Shown here: positions 31,501 to 42,400 of the stretch, piece after piece
How positions within the stretch are numbered: position 1 is the stretch's first letter
Layout of the letters: the number at the start of each line of letters is the position of its first letter
NCBI GenBank assembly: GCA_964035795.1
Contig: OZ038322.1
Span: 11,920,038 to 11,984,037, forward strand
DNA length: 64,000 nt
Reading direction: 5' to 3'
DNA from: Pterobdella sp. o SKG-2022
Taxonomy: Eukaryota; Annelida; Clitellata; Hirudinida; Piscicolidae
Notes under the pieces: model-generated
Told to the model about the DNA's origin: nothing
Database searches by the model: none
The model's input: only the letters and a program-made list of their open reading frames with translations
Program-made: the position numbers and the translations under genes

Positions 31501-34500
31501 AACCATGATATAAATGATTCATAAGTTAAACATATGGCATGATTCTCCAAGGATTTGACATCTGATACTGAGATCAAGGCGGCAAATGGTAAAAGTTATA
31601 AAGCCTTGGACGTTTTTTCGCATGCCTTAAAATTCTTTCGCAACCATGCTATTCAAGAAATCGGTTAGTTTCAATATAATTAGAATCATTGATAAATTCA
31701 TTTGAAGAATTTATTTAATAATTTATACGATTTTCATATAATGAACATGAACTTTTATCCCTGTATTACTATAAACAAATTGTCTGAACTATTTCACAGG
31801 AGAACAAAGTAACACTCCTATCTATGAAGATGACATCAAATGGGTCATCACAGTGCCTGCCATTTGGAAGTCTCCAGCCAAACAGTTCATGAGAGAAGCC
31901 GCTTACAAGGTACAAAAATATACAAAAATTATTTCAGAGTTTTCAATACTCTACAAATAAATCAAAAGGCTTTCTAAAATGAAATTATTACTATATAACA
32001 TAAATAGAAACCAAACTTCAATTTAAATGAATAAAAAACGTGAAAATCTGTTTCACATGCAGCCTATTTTTTAACTCTGAAGTTTTAAGTTAAGTCTTAA
32101 AGATTGATATGAAGTTAGAATGGGATAAAGCTAAGATAGCGTTTAATGAGAAGAAACTATGCAGAATATGCGACGTGCTGCATCAGCAATTTTATGCCTA
32201 ATAGAAACTTTATTCCATTATGCCTGCCATACTTTTGTTAAATCAATCAACTTTCTTACATGGTCGTACATCTTGAAGTTAATAAAAGTTATGGTTATAT
32301 ACAGATTTAAAATTTTATGATGTTTTAACACACGCTTGAATTTCATAGGCACGTACATGCTAATGAATAAATAGTTTATCTAAGGTTATCAAAGGTTCGT
32401 ACTTGCGTTTGTGAAATAGCGTACAAAAATAAATAGTGTTCGAAGGTCTGTGATGAAATATTTCGAGTTTTTGAAAATTTTAATTTGAAAAATCGTATGA
32501 AATTTATAATGTTTTATTGGTTTAAAAACAATTTTGACAAAAATTTTATACGAAAAATTAAATTAGTGGAAAAAGTCTGTTCTCAAGGACTTTTTTTCGA
32601 CTTTTTAGTGATAACATTCATCATTCGAGAAAAAAAAACTAAAGATTACTTTTTTATAGATATTAGTTTTGTATTTTAATCTCATAAATCGTTTCTAAAC
32701 GATATTTTAAGATAAGTTTATTCTAATTCTGTTTTAGCAATATGTAAACCCATCTTTACACGCTTTTACATCACTCAATTATACTTCCACAAAGTGTCTT
32801 TGATAAATAACCATGCTAAAAAATGAAAATCTAGTTATTCATTTTCCATAAGCTTGATTAATATTTTAACTAATATGTATTAATCATTAGGCGGGTATAG
32901 CTAGTGCAGAGAAGGCAGAGAGGCTGTTGATTGCCTTGGAGCCTGAAGCGGCTTCAGTCTTCGTGAGAAAACAACGTTTGAAGCAACTCCTGCCAGGTAC
33001 CTAGATTTTATTCAAAATATAATTCTTTTTAGTAATAAAATGAACAAAAGCAACAAATTGAAATACAAAAATAAGAAAAATTAAATTTTAATATAACAAA
33101 CAAGAAATGTTAAGCTTCATCCACGTAGAGTCTGCAGACCGCATCAAAGACTCGCAAGATCTCACTCCACCAGAAAACGTTGAAAACATTGCCTACCATG
33201 CTGGTGGAGGTGAGAAAACGAATGAAAAATTTTTTTGAATGACTGGAATTTTTATAAACAATGGTTATTTTTCAGATGATACATCATCTCATAACCAAAG
33301 TCTATCATCAGCCGTCTTGAACCAATCTTTCCAGAGATCTCCCTCGCCAACTTCGTTCCCAGTGTCTGTAGGCCAGGAAGTTGACATTACAGGTTGGTTC
33401 TTGTGAAGAAGCTACATTTACAGTTTAAGTGTTTTTTAATAGAATTAACATAACTATTTCAAACTTTTCAGTTAGTTTTAATCCGAAAATTCAATTTAGT
33501 GATCAAAATTTGTGGTCTTTTAAACATGCTTTAAACCTACAGACAATCGGTTCATGGTGGCTGATTGTGGAGGTGGTACAGCTGATATCACGGTTTATGA
33601 GATGTTGTCAGCCACTGGAGGGAAGCTGAAGGAGCTCTACAAGGCTTCAGGAGGTCCTTTCGGGTCCATCGGAGTTGATCTGGAGTTCGAAAAACTTCTT
33701 GTCTCAGTCTTTACTTTAGATTTCATTGAAGCTTTCAAGGTGCGTATTATGTAAACGATCAACCAACATATCAATCGTAGTCGCTTGTGATTGACAACTT
33801 AATTGAATGTTTTGAAAAATATTTGATCTAAATATATCATATACTAAGGGTTATGTTAAGGTCTATACTATTGATGAGCCATCAGCACTCATGTTTCATC
33901 CAAATATAAACTCCAAATCACAGTTGAAGAGGCCTGCAGGCTGGGTAGATTTGATGTTGGCTTTTGAGTCTCGCAAGAGAGCTGCCAACCCTTTCAAGTC
34001 TAAACCGCTGAATGTTCCTCTGCCTTTCTCGTTCATCGATTACCACAAGAAACATAAGGTAATATACAAATTATAGATCTATTCTCTTTTTAATTGAAAA
34101 ATTTTAGAACTAAAAATTTATTCAAATACTATTTGTTATAATTTTCATAACTTTTTAAAAAAAATTCATTTTTAAATTATTATGTTTCATTTATTTGCAT
34201 AATCATGAAAAAATAATTAAATAAAAAAACCGACAATTCAAAAAATAAAAGAACTCAAGTTTTATTTTAGAAAATAAAAATATATTTAAATGCTCTTTGA
34301 GCTAGTTAGAGATCCCAGTTAACATACAAGGTTAATTATACAATCAAAAGTAACATCCAGCAAAATACATGGAATGTATATGGGTAGTGAGTCATATATG
34401 TTAGCTGAGTTGCATATAAAAACTAAAAAATAATTTTAATGCTGGCTATTCATGTTCTATTGGGAGGTTATTTTTTCCTGTAATAATGATGACGTGTGCG

Positions 34501-36435
34501 GTCGTAAACATGGTTCAAAACTTATCTATGCTAAAATAAACCTGAAAATTCAATAAAATGATAAAAAGAGTTCACTTTTTTGAAAGGTAAGTTAATAAAT
34601 CGACCCGTTATACAAAACTCCATAACTAACTCTAAAGACTTATATCCTTTCTACAAGCAGCAAACTCCTAACAATAGAAAATGTATCCTGTTTTATCTTT
34701 TATTTAGACCAACAGCTAAACTACTTTAAATTTTCATCTTCATATTTTTCTCTTAAAACCATTTTTTGTCGATTAAAATCTTCAAATACATAGAAAATTA
34801 TTCATTGTATTGCTTAAGCAAAATTCGTTTAAAGAAAATTTTTTAAAATTTTTTGCTCCAATTCCTTCATGTGTTTTCAAACTATGTAAATTGTTTCTTT
34901 CTAAGCTACATTCAGACCACAAAGCGAGGAGTATTTTCTTTCAATCCTTCAACGTATCCCATTTCCGAGATAATCATAAATTCTCATTATTCACCAAATT
35001 ACCTTCTAAATCACCCTTCTTATCTAACAATTAAAAAAATTGTTCTTGTTTTTAACCTTTGTACATTGTTTCACAAAACTACACCCATTTTTATTAATTA
35101 AATCCATTCTTGAAAAATACATTAAATGTTGTAAATTTTGAAGAGCTCGACAGTAGAAGCTGCCATAAAGAAATACAACAACAAGAACGTACTGTGGTCT
35201 TCTCAAGGAATGTTGAGGCTTCTTCCAGAAGCCATGGACAAGCTCTTTCAACCCACCATCGATGCTATTGTTAAGGCAGTGAGGGAGGTCATCAACCAGC
35301 CAGATGTACAAGGTTTGTTGTTCAATAATATTTTAGTTGTAATGACAAAGGGCTCAAAAAATGAAATAGTCCTTAATAGTTTGAAGTTTATTTCAAAAAT
35401 CTCATGATATTTCTTCCAAGTTTATTAAATAATTCGTTTCATAAAGTACAAATGATTTTAAAGGAGTTCATAACATTTTCATGGTGGGAGGCTTTTCTGA
35501 GTCACCAATGCTACAACAAGCCATCAGAAAAAACTTTGCCAACCAATCACGCATTCTCATTCCCAATGACGTCAGTCTTACTATACTCAAAGGTTTGTTC
35601 CAAAAGTGAAGATATTTTTAATGAACTCTGGATAACCGATAATTTACTTATGTTATTTATAGGAGCAGTGTTGTTTGGCATTGACCCATCTGTGGTGGTG
35701 ATAAGAAAGTCGAGGCTAACATACGGATTAGGAGTTTTAAACAAATTTATTGAGAGTAAGACTTATGTAAATTTGAAGATTTGAATATAAAATTTTCAGT
35801 TTTTTCAAATTTTTTTAAATTTTTTTCATGTTTTCAAAATTTTTCAGGCAAGCATCCGGAAGAGAAAAAGGCGATGAAGGATGGGGAGGCCTGGTGTGTT
35901 GACGTGTTTGATCCTCTGGTGTTTGCAGATCAGTCAGTAGCTTTGGGCTCGTCTGTCATTCGATCTTACACCCCTGCCTCTGCTAATCAAAAATTCAGTC
36001 TTTTCCACATTTACTGTTCTGAAGATAGGTATGTATATATATATAATAAAAATCATTTTCGGATTGAAAACTATGAATATTTCAATAAAACAACATGTGA
36101 ACGTAATTAAGACATTTTTATGTTCTTAATTAAGCAAACGATATTTCTAAAATTTATTATTTACAATTGTTAGAAACGTAGACTTTGTGAGTGAAGAAGG
36201 GGTGGCAAAATGCGGAACCTTGCGTCTAGACTTGGATGATCATCAGTGGGAACTAGAGTCCTCCCCATCAAGACCAGCCAGTCAACAAATTTCAAGCCAA
36301 AATGCTGTAGAAGAAGAAGTAAGGAGAGAAATTCAAGCTAGGTTGACTTTTGGAGATACAGAAATTAAGCTTATTGCCTTAGACGTGGCTACAGGAAACT
36401 ATGTCAGAGCCACTCTGGACTTTTTAAATAAATAG
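25558..36435 (+). CDS. Giant HSPA12-type HSP70 with a ~1750-residue repeat-rich N-terminal extension
   Basis: Thirteen exons join without a frame break: 25558-31116, 31552-31663, 31800-31909, 32891-32996, 33129-33209, 33276-33392, 33543-33739, 33924-34058, 35144-35312, 35464-35592, 35663-35755, 35848-36028 and 36174-36435 (7251 nt, 2416 residues). Residues 1-1755 are highly charged and predicted disordered, with two repeat families described separately. From about residue 1760 the protein is an HSPA12-type ATPase: phosphate-1 loop [13 protein letters not shown], then [24 protein letters not shown], phosphate-2 loop [92 protein letters not shown] and [13 protein letters not shown]12 proteins are atypical HSP70s with no canonical substrate-binding domain, and this one also ends without it. 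The repeat region and the start of the ATPase lie in one uninterrupted exon, so the fusion does not depend on splice prediction. Human HSPA12A/B are about 675-690 residues, so the extension more than triples the length. A polyadenylation signal AATAAA lies at 36668-36673. Confidence 0.93.
25975..27710 (+). repeat. Protein repeat family 1 (EIVLED-type) in the giant gene
   Basis: A short motif of the form E-I/V-V-L/I-E/D-D followed by an aromatic-acidic patch and a Lys-rich block recurs about every 60-70 residues. Clear copies are [13 protein letters not shown] (about residue 140), [13 protein letters not shown] (about 258), [13 protein letters not shown] (about 321), [13 protein letters not shown] (about 391), [13 protein letters not shown] (about 450), [13 protein letters not shown] (about 563) and [13 protein letters not shown] (about 630). 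Weaker ones are ITIDNLVYH (about 190) and [10 protein letters not shown] (about 694). The repeats are too diverged to show as DNA repeats, so they are old. No function is known to me. Confidence 0.7.
27769..29680 (+). repeat. Protein repeat family 2 (AHNAK/periaxin-like KFKF-P motif) in the giant gene
   Basis: Six copies of a Lys/Phe-Pro motif: [15 protein letters not shown] (about residue 740), [17 protein letters not shown] (about 818), [18 protein letters not shown] (about 867), [20 protein letters not shown] (about 1003), [20 protein letters not shown] (about 1194) and [15 protein letters not shown] (about 1352). Shorter relatives ([26 protein letters not shown]) follow up to about residue 1600. 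Alternating hydrophobic/Lys residues around a Pro resemble the repeats of AHNAK and periaxin scaffolds. That likeness is by eye only. Acidic, Glu/Asn-rich spacers of 50-190 residues separate the copies. Confidence 0.65.
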
Positions 36436-37364
36436 TCTAAGTTGTTGTAGTAGTTGTTAGTTATTGCTTTCTATCATTGGTGTTTTTCAAAACTGATTTA
36501 AATTATTTTTATTCAAAATATTTCAAGCTGTTTATAAATCCTATAGATTTTTTTAATAGTAAAAAACACTTTGCTATCATGTCTTACAAATAAGCTTATT
36601 CAATTAATGAATGCTTTTGCTTTATAATATTGAGTGCTAGTTTTATGTATGAGCAAACTTTTTTATGAATAAAATTCAGATATTTTTGGATAATAGTGTT
36701 AACTTTTTTCCCACGAAAGATTTTTAATTACTGAGTAGTGGAAGGCTTTAAATTTTTTACGTTTCACCGAACTAATTACCATGCCTTGAAGAGAATTCAG
36801 CGTGAAATTCTGAAAATTAAAACTTGATAGCTTCTAAAAAATAAAGAATTCTTATAAATATTATTGTGGTATCATTTAAAAGAAATTTCAAAGTAAATAG
36901 TAAAACCAAAATGACTGTCAATTATTTCAATTCATTGAGCTTATGGCCATTTTTAGGGTTTTAAGCATTTTTGGCTAAAAATTCATTAAAAAATAATGTT
37001 TAATTTCTCAATTGTTGAGTAAGATGCTTCATAGCATAGGTCGATTAGATAAAATAATAAAAAATTGATGATTACTTAAAGTTTCAAATCATCGTCATAA
37101 AATTTCTAAGTGGTATTTATTTGAAGCTTATTAGATTAGTCTAAATATGAAAGTTCTTAAGAGTATTCACATTCTAATCTTGGTTTAAAATGCGTAACTT
37201 AGTCTTGAAAAAGAATCGAAAGAGACTCTTGAGCCCAGAACTTTTATCTTTTAAGAAGAAAAAATAAATATCACCAAAAACGTAGTTTGATAAGAAGTTT
37301 AAAAAACGGTTAAAAATTTAATATATATATATATGAGCTTGATTTTCCTAACCAACGTTGAAAA
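36436..37364. other. Intergenic, giant gene to DyP gene
   Basis: About 0.9 kb separates two genes on the same strand. It contains the AATAAA at 36668-36673. An (TA)n run at 37321-37334 (TATATATATATATATG-like) sits only 30 bp before the next start codon and could serve as TATA box or be simple sequence. Confidence 0.5.
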
Positions 37365-39259
37365 ATGAAACTTTACGTTGCAACATTCATCTTGCTTTCC
37401 ATTGTGAACCTCACTTGTTCACAAGAATGCAAAAGTTTCCAGTCTTCTGTACTACCCCATTTCCTATTATTTCATGATTTATTAAATTAAATATTTCAAG
37501 AGTTTTTATGCAACAATTTTTGAACCATTAAGGTGATCAGTGACCTAAAAAAGCATTCTTTGTTCTTCTGGGTCGATGCCAAGTGGACTGCAGACTTGAG
37601 CCTTTTAGGCAAGAAAGCTGCAAATCTATCTAACTACATCGATGAAGTCAGTCCTCCAAGTTCTCCTTCAAACCAGAAAATAATTGGCGGCGTAGGGTTT
37701 GGAGAAAAATTTTACAACGAGGTTTGGTTTCAAACTTTTGTCTCGGTAACTCATGATTTTCAAGAAAAGTTCACAAGATGTTGGTATTATGATTAATTTT
37801 CGAATCAACAAAAGGTTTTCAAGAAACATCTGCAGTTCAAGTTTGTGGACCGCACAGGTGTGCACGGATCCATGCCTGCCACAGGTGTGCTAATGATTTA
37901 GTATTCGTTCGTCATTTAAAATTTTTTTGAAATTAGAATATGTTTAGAATTTAAATTTTATAGGTGGGGATATTTTCGTGCATGCTAAAAGTGACAGTTA
38001 CACGAAGCTTTTCGAGCTCGCTCAAAAATTATTGAAGGAGTTCGGAAGAACAAATTTGGCAAGTTATGAAGACACTTATGGTTTTGTGTACAAGGATGGA
38101 AGAGATCTGTCTGGTTTCATTGACGGTTCGTTCATAAGCTATTCAACAAAATTTTGTTAATACATATCAAATTTACAGAAAATTAGATAAATTTATTAAA
38201 AAGCTTTGAACCACTTCTATCAAAAATTGTTTTTTAAAGGAACCGAAAACCCCGTTACTCCGGCACACAGAAGAAGAGTGGCTGTTGATTGTAAAACTGG
38301 AGGCTCTTTTGTGGTGTGTGAAGTATTATTTGGAAAATTCAATGAAATTAGACAGGTTTTCTAGAGCTATAAAAGCGCACTTTCACTAGTAGAATTTTTA
38401 GTAAAATTTTAGTAGAATTGATATCGATTGCCCAAATAGAAACGTTTAAGCACCAACACAAAGAGCATTCAAATACTGTAAAAAAATTTTTTGAAAATAA
38501 ATTATATAAGTAATTACTTTTTTATACAAATCAGCCCTACGAAAAGTTTTGTAGAAATTTTAATAAACCCTAAATCTTTTTGAAACAATTTGTAAAGATA
38601 TAAAAACTTAATAAAGCGTAATTTAATTGAAGCAATTTCGAAATTACAGCTGACGCAAAGATGGGTGCACGACATGGAGCACATCGAGAAGCAGCTAGAC
38701 AAACACATGGAGGACGTCATTGGGAGGACTAAGGAAGACAGCATTGAGTTGGAGCCTCTGCCACCATGCTCACACGTGGCCAGAATGAGTTAGATTGGCT
38801 TATTATTGTTTGTGAATGAATAAAAATTTGAATTTTGAAATGAATTGTATCAGCCAAAGACACAAGCAGGCCCGTTGCTTTAGAGATCGTGAGGCAGTCC
38901 ATGCCGTATGGAACCTTGACTGGAGAGGCTGGTAAGAACTAGAAATGCTTTAATGAAATTGAATGTTTCCTATAATAAAACTGCTACTACTAGTAAATTC
39001 AATACAACTTCCAGGTTTATTCTTTATTTCTTATGCAAATAGTACCAAAAACACTGACTTTATGTTGGATAACATGGTCGGAAAGAGTAATGGAAAAGAC
39101 AATGATATGGTTAGTGCATGATTTAAATTACGAAAATTTCATTTTAATTACTTCGAATTTTTGAATTAAACTTTGTTTTCCAAGGTGATGACCATTTCCA
39201 AAGCAGTCAGTGGAAACTATTGGTATTTCCCTGGTGTCGATGAGCTCAAATCCTTTTAA
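37365..39259 (+). CDS. DyP-type haem peroxidase (class P/YfeX-like) with signal peptide
   Basis: DyP peroxidases use haem and hydrogen peroxide to oxidise dyes, phenols and other substrates; most are bacterial or fungal. Nine exons join in frame: 37365-37448, 37533-37721, 37815-37884, 37964-38125, 38240-38313, 38650-38788, 38854-38931, 39015-39109 and 39185-39259 (321 residues). Residues 1-19 are a good signal peptide (MKLYVATFILLSIVNLTCS). The core has the family GxxDG motif as GFIDGTENP with catalytic Asp168, then QRWVHDM, IGRTKEDS, the haem-ligand His235 in PPCSHVARM, the distal Arg253 in EIVRQSMPYGT, GLFFISYANS and the C-terminal SGNYWYFPGVDELKSF. Spacing from Asp to His (67) and His to Arg (18) is close to that of YfeX. 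All key residues are present, so an active enzyme is expected, secreted or lumenal. Eight introns and host-like base composition show it is part of this genome, not contamination. A polyadenylation signal is at 39404-39409. Confidence 0.93.
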
Positions 39260-39438
39260 TGGCATTCCGTTAATAAGACGTCAAGATCATGTGTTAAAAT
39301 TTTTTAAATTAAAATTTTCAAATTAACTCATGAAAAATCTCCAATTGTAAATGTTTTTATAACTTCCTATTTGATAAAGTTTTAGAATTTTATCTTATCT
39401 ATTAATAAAAGCTACTTAAAACAATATTGTTCTTCAAG

Positions 39439-42400
39439 TTAATTTGCATAAAACCCAAACATAAAAAGAACTCCAACGATGATAATGACGAATGCTGAGG
39501 CATATAAGTATTTGAGCTCGTGTAGAGTTAACAAGTTCCATTCAACTGCAAAGAAAATATTGGAAAAATTTTGATACATAACGATAAATATAATAGCCAA
39601 TGTCTACAATATATCTACTAGACATCGGTTAAACAAAGAAACGCTTAACTATCAATACCTCATGGAAGATTTTTAAACAATTTTTTTACTTTTTCTTTTC
39701 TCACACGAGTTTCCTTGATAAAACTCCATGCAACCCTCTTCACACTTCCCTGTGACCACGTGGCAAGGAGTGTTATTTTTGCAATAGCAAGTGTTGTTAC
39801 AGGCTAGCACACCCCAGTAATTCACAGGACATACTATGAATTTTAATTAATGTTGGGTTTAATAAAGGACGCATATTATGTCAGTAGTTTTTCAATAAAT
39901 TTGCATTGAATAAATAATAAAATACTTTATATATTACCTTTATACCCCAAAAACCTAAATCACAAATTATAAAAAAACCTTTAAATAAAGTTGAAACATC
40001 TTTTAGAAAGTAATACTTGAAAGTACTATAAAAGCAGACTTTCCCCCACAAGAGGATTCTGGATTAGAGGGGCATGTAAAGCCACAAGCAGACATTTCTA
40101 CTGGCTCAAGAGCTTGACGACTGTGGGAGCATCTGCAATCGTACCTGTTCTGTATTTCATAGCGACTTCAATAGAGTTCAAAACTCACTATTTCATAAAT
40201 TAAAGATAATAACTGTTCAATTCGAAAATTTTTGTTTTTTTTATATTGAAAGTTCCTTTTTGGAATGAGGATTATAAAAAACTTTTGATAATATAGAAAT
40301 ACTTCATTTCAAGAGCTACTCGAATATCAGTATATATTTGGCAAACAGCTTTAAAAAAAGTACTTTGTGAACAAAAAGTCGAAAATAAACTATAAAATTT
40401 TCTCAAAATGATGTCAATTTTTTTGATAGCATACCTCAAGAGCAGCGAATGTAAACTTCTTCTTAGTGCAATGTTCCAAACACATGTCTATGTTCATGTT
40501 ATAAGACCGCATAAGATGAACGTCAGGAAAAGGGGTTTTAAGCCCTTTGGGTAGATAGTAGCAGCCTAGAAAACTTGCTACCGGAAAAATTTTTGATTTC
40601 GAGATTGGATTTTTTCTCAATATTTGTTCGATTTCTACGACTTTGTTTTCAAAATTTTCGTCTTTATCGTCTTCGCGTTCAGTTATTTCTGTTTTTAAAA
40701 TATCTTTTGGAGTTTGAGGTATTCTACAGTAATGAACATCAATAAACTTTTCAAAAGTCAAGCAGCGTCTTATATTACCATTTCAAGATTTAGGAAAAAG
40801 TTTAGCTTTCAATACCCATCCCTTTATACTTTTATTGGTTTTAAACATAAACCATATATATATAATTAATTTTCGTCTTTAGACATAATCACAGTTAACA
40901 ATGAGTCCCAATAATTCCTCGATACGCATCTTTATCGATTTTTTCAATGTAGTCCATGTTTAATTTGAGAGTTCATGTCATTTATTAGTGTTGAGAGGAG
41001 TTGATGGTGGTCTGCCTCTTTTTCTCTTAGAATTTTTTAGGGCTTTTTCCAAAATGTTTTTTGCTGGAGGGTCGTTACGGCATATGTGTCCCAGCATTTT
41101 TAACCTTCTCAGTCTCACTTCCTGATGCAGAGGTGGTATGATGGAGTCGCATTCTTCGTTTTTCATAACAATTGGTCAATGAACTTTTTCCAGTCTTCGT
41201 ATGTGCTTTCTTTGAAAAGAGTCTATAGAGCTTCTGATGCTTTTAGATTCTGCCATATAGGAAAATTGAGAGAACATAAGCTTTATAATTTCTTATTTTG
41301 TTCTCTATACTTATCCCAGTCTTCCAAATTGGGTTTAATCTGTTCATCGCTAGAGTTGCCAGAGTTTTCCTTTTTTTGATGTCTTCACATGTACCGATGT
41401 AGCTTCCAAGGATTTTCCTTGTCTTCCACACAGTGTTCTCTTCATTAATCAGCCTTTCTTCCGTTTTACTTTTGTTGAGCGTAAGACCCCATTTGCGGAA
41501 TATTGCTTCAATTTCATCTAGTTTAATGTCACTTGGTAAGACGAAATTTACGTCATCGGCGTAAATGAGTTCATAGGAGTTTTCTGGGTAGGTGGTTTTT
41601 ATCTCTTTCATGCATGCTTCTAAGTATACCGTAAACAAGACAGGGCTCAGAGCATCTCCTTGAGGGCATCCTATGCTTGTGGTAAAGCTTTTGCAAGTGT
41701 ATTGTATCTTATGGCTAAGGTGGCGTTTGTTAAAAAAATTTCGATTATTTTGAGTTCAGATTCTGGGATTATAGTGCTTAAAATTTCTATAAGTTTTTTC
41801 CTGTTTATGGTGTCGAAAGCAGATGACAGATCAATGCTGGTTATTTTCATTGTACATCCTGATTTCACTTTATCTTCAATTGCTATTTTATGAGCCCATA
41901 GGATGTCTGTTGTTGACCTAGTTGGCCTGTATGCTGCTTGGGTAATGGGAAGATATTTTTTTTATGAAAGGTTTTATTCTATTGAGTATTATTAATGATA
42001 AGAGTTTTCTTATTGTGTTTAGTAAGATGACAGGCCTTGTGTTTACTGGAGAAAGAGGTTTGGCCTTTTTTGTTATTGGTATGATAATGCCATGGTTGAA
42101 GATTGATTGAGGAAAATTATTGCTTTGAAGTTCTTTGTTTACTGCTGCTCTAAGTGTTTTTTTCATATTTGTTTCTAAGAGTTTGAGTTCTTTACTGAAG
42201 ATGTTGTCTTCTCCTGGAGATTTGTTGGTTTTTAGTTTCTTTATAGCATTTTCTACTTCAAAAATATTTATTTTATTTATTTTGCTATTATTGTATTGTT
42301 GTTTTGTGTGTTGGTTGTTTTTTGAAAATTTGCTTTTGTAATGTTGCATGAGATCTTTCATCTTGAGTGGTTTTGCAGTTGTATTACTTTCGATAGTCAA

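Noticed and set aside
33848..33923. Longer exon giving extra residues [12 protein letters not shown] before KRPAGW
   Set aside because: The acceptor at 33921-33923 gives [13 protein letters not shown], which aligns without gap to HSPA12 proteins; the longer form would insert about 25 residues.
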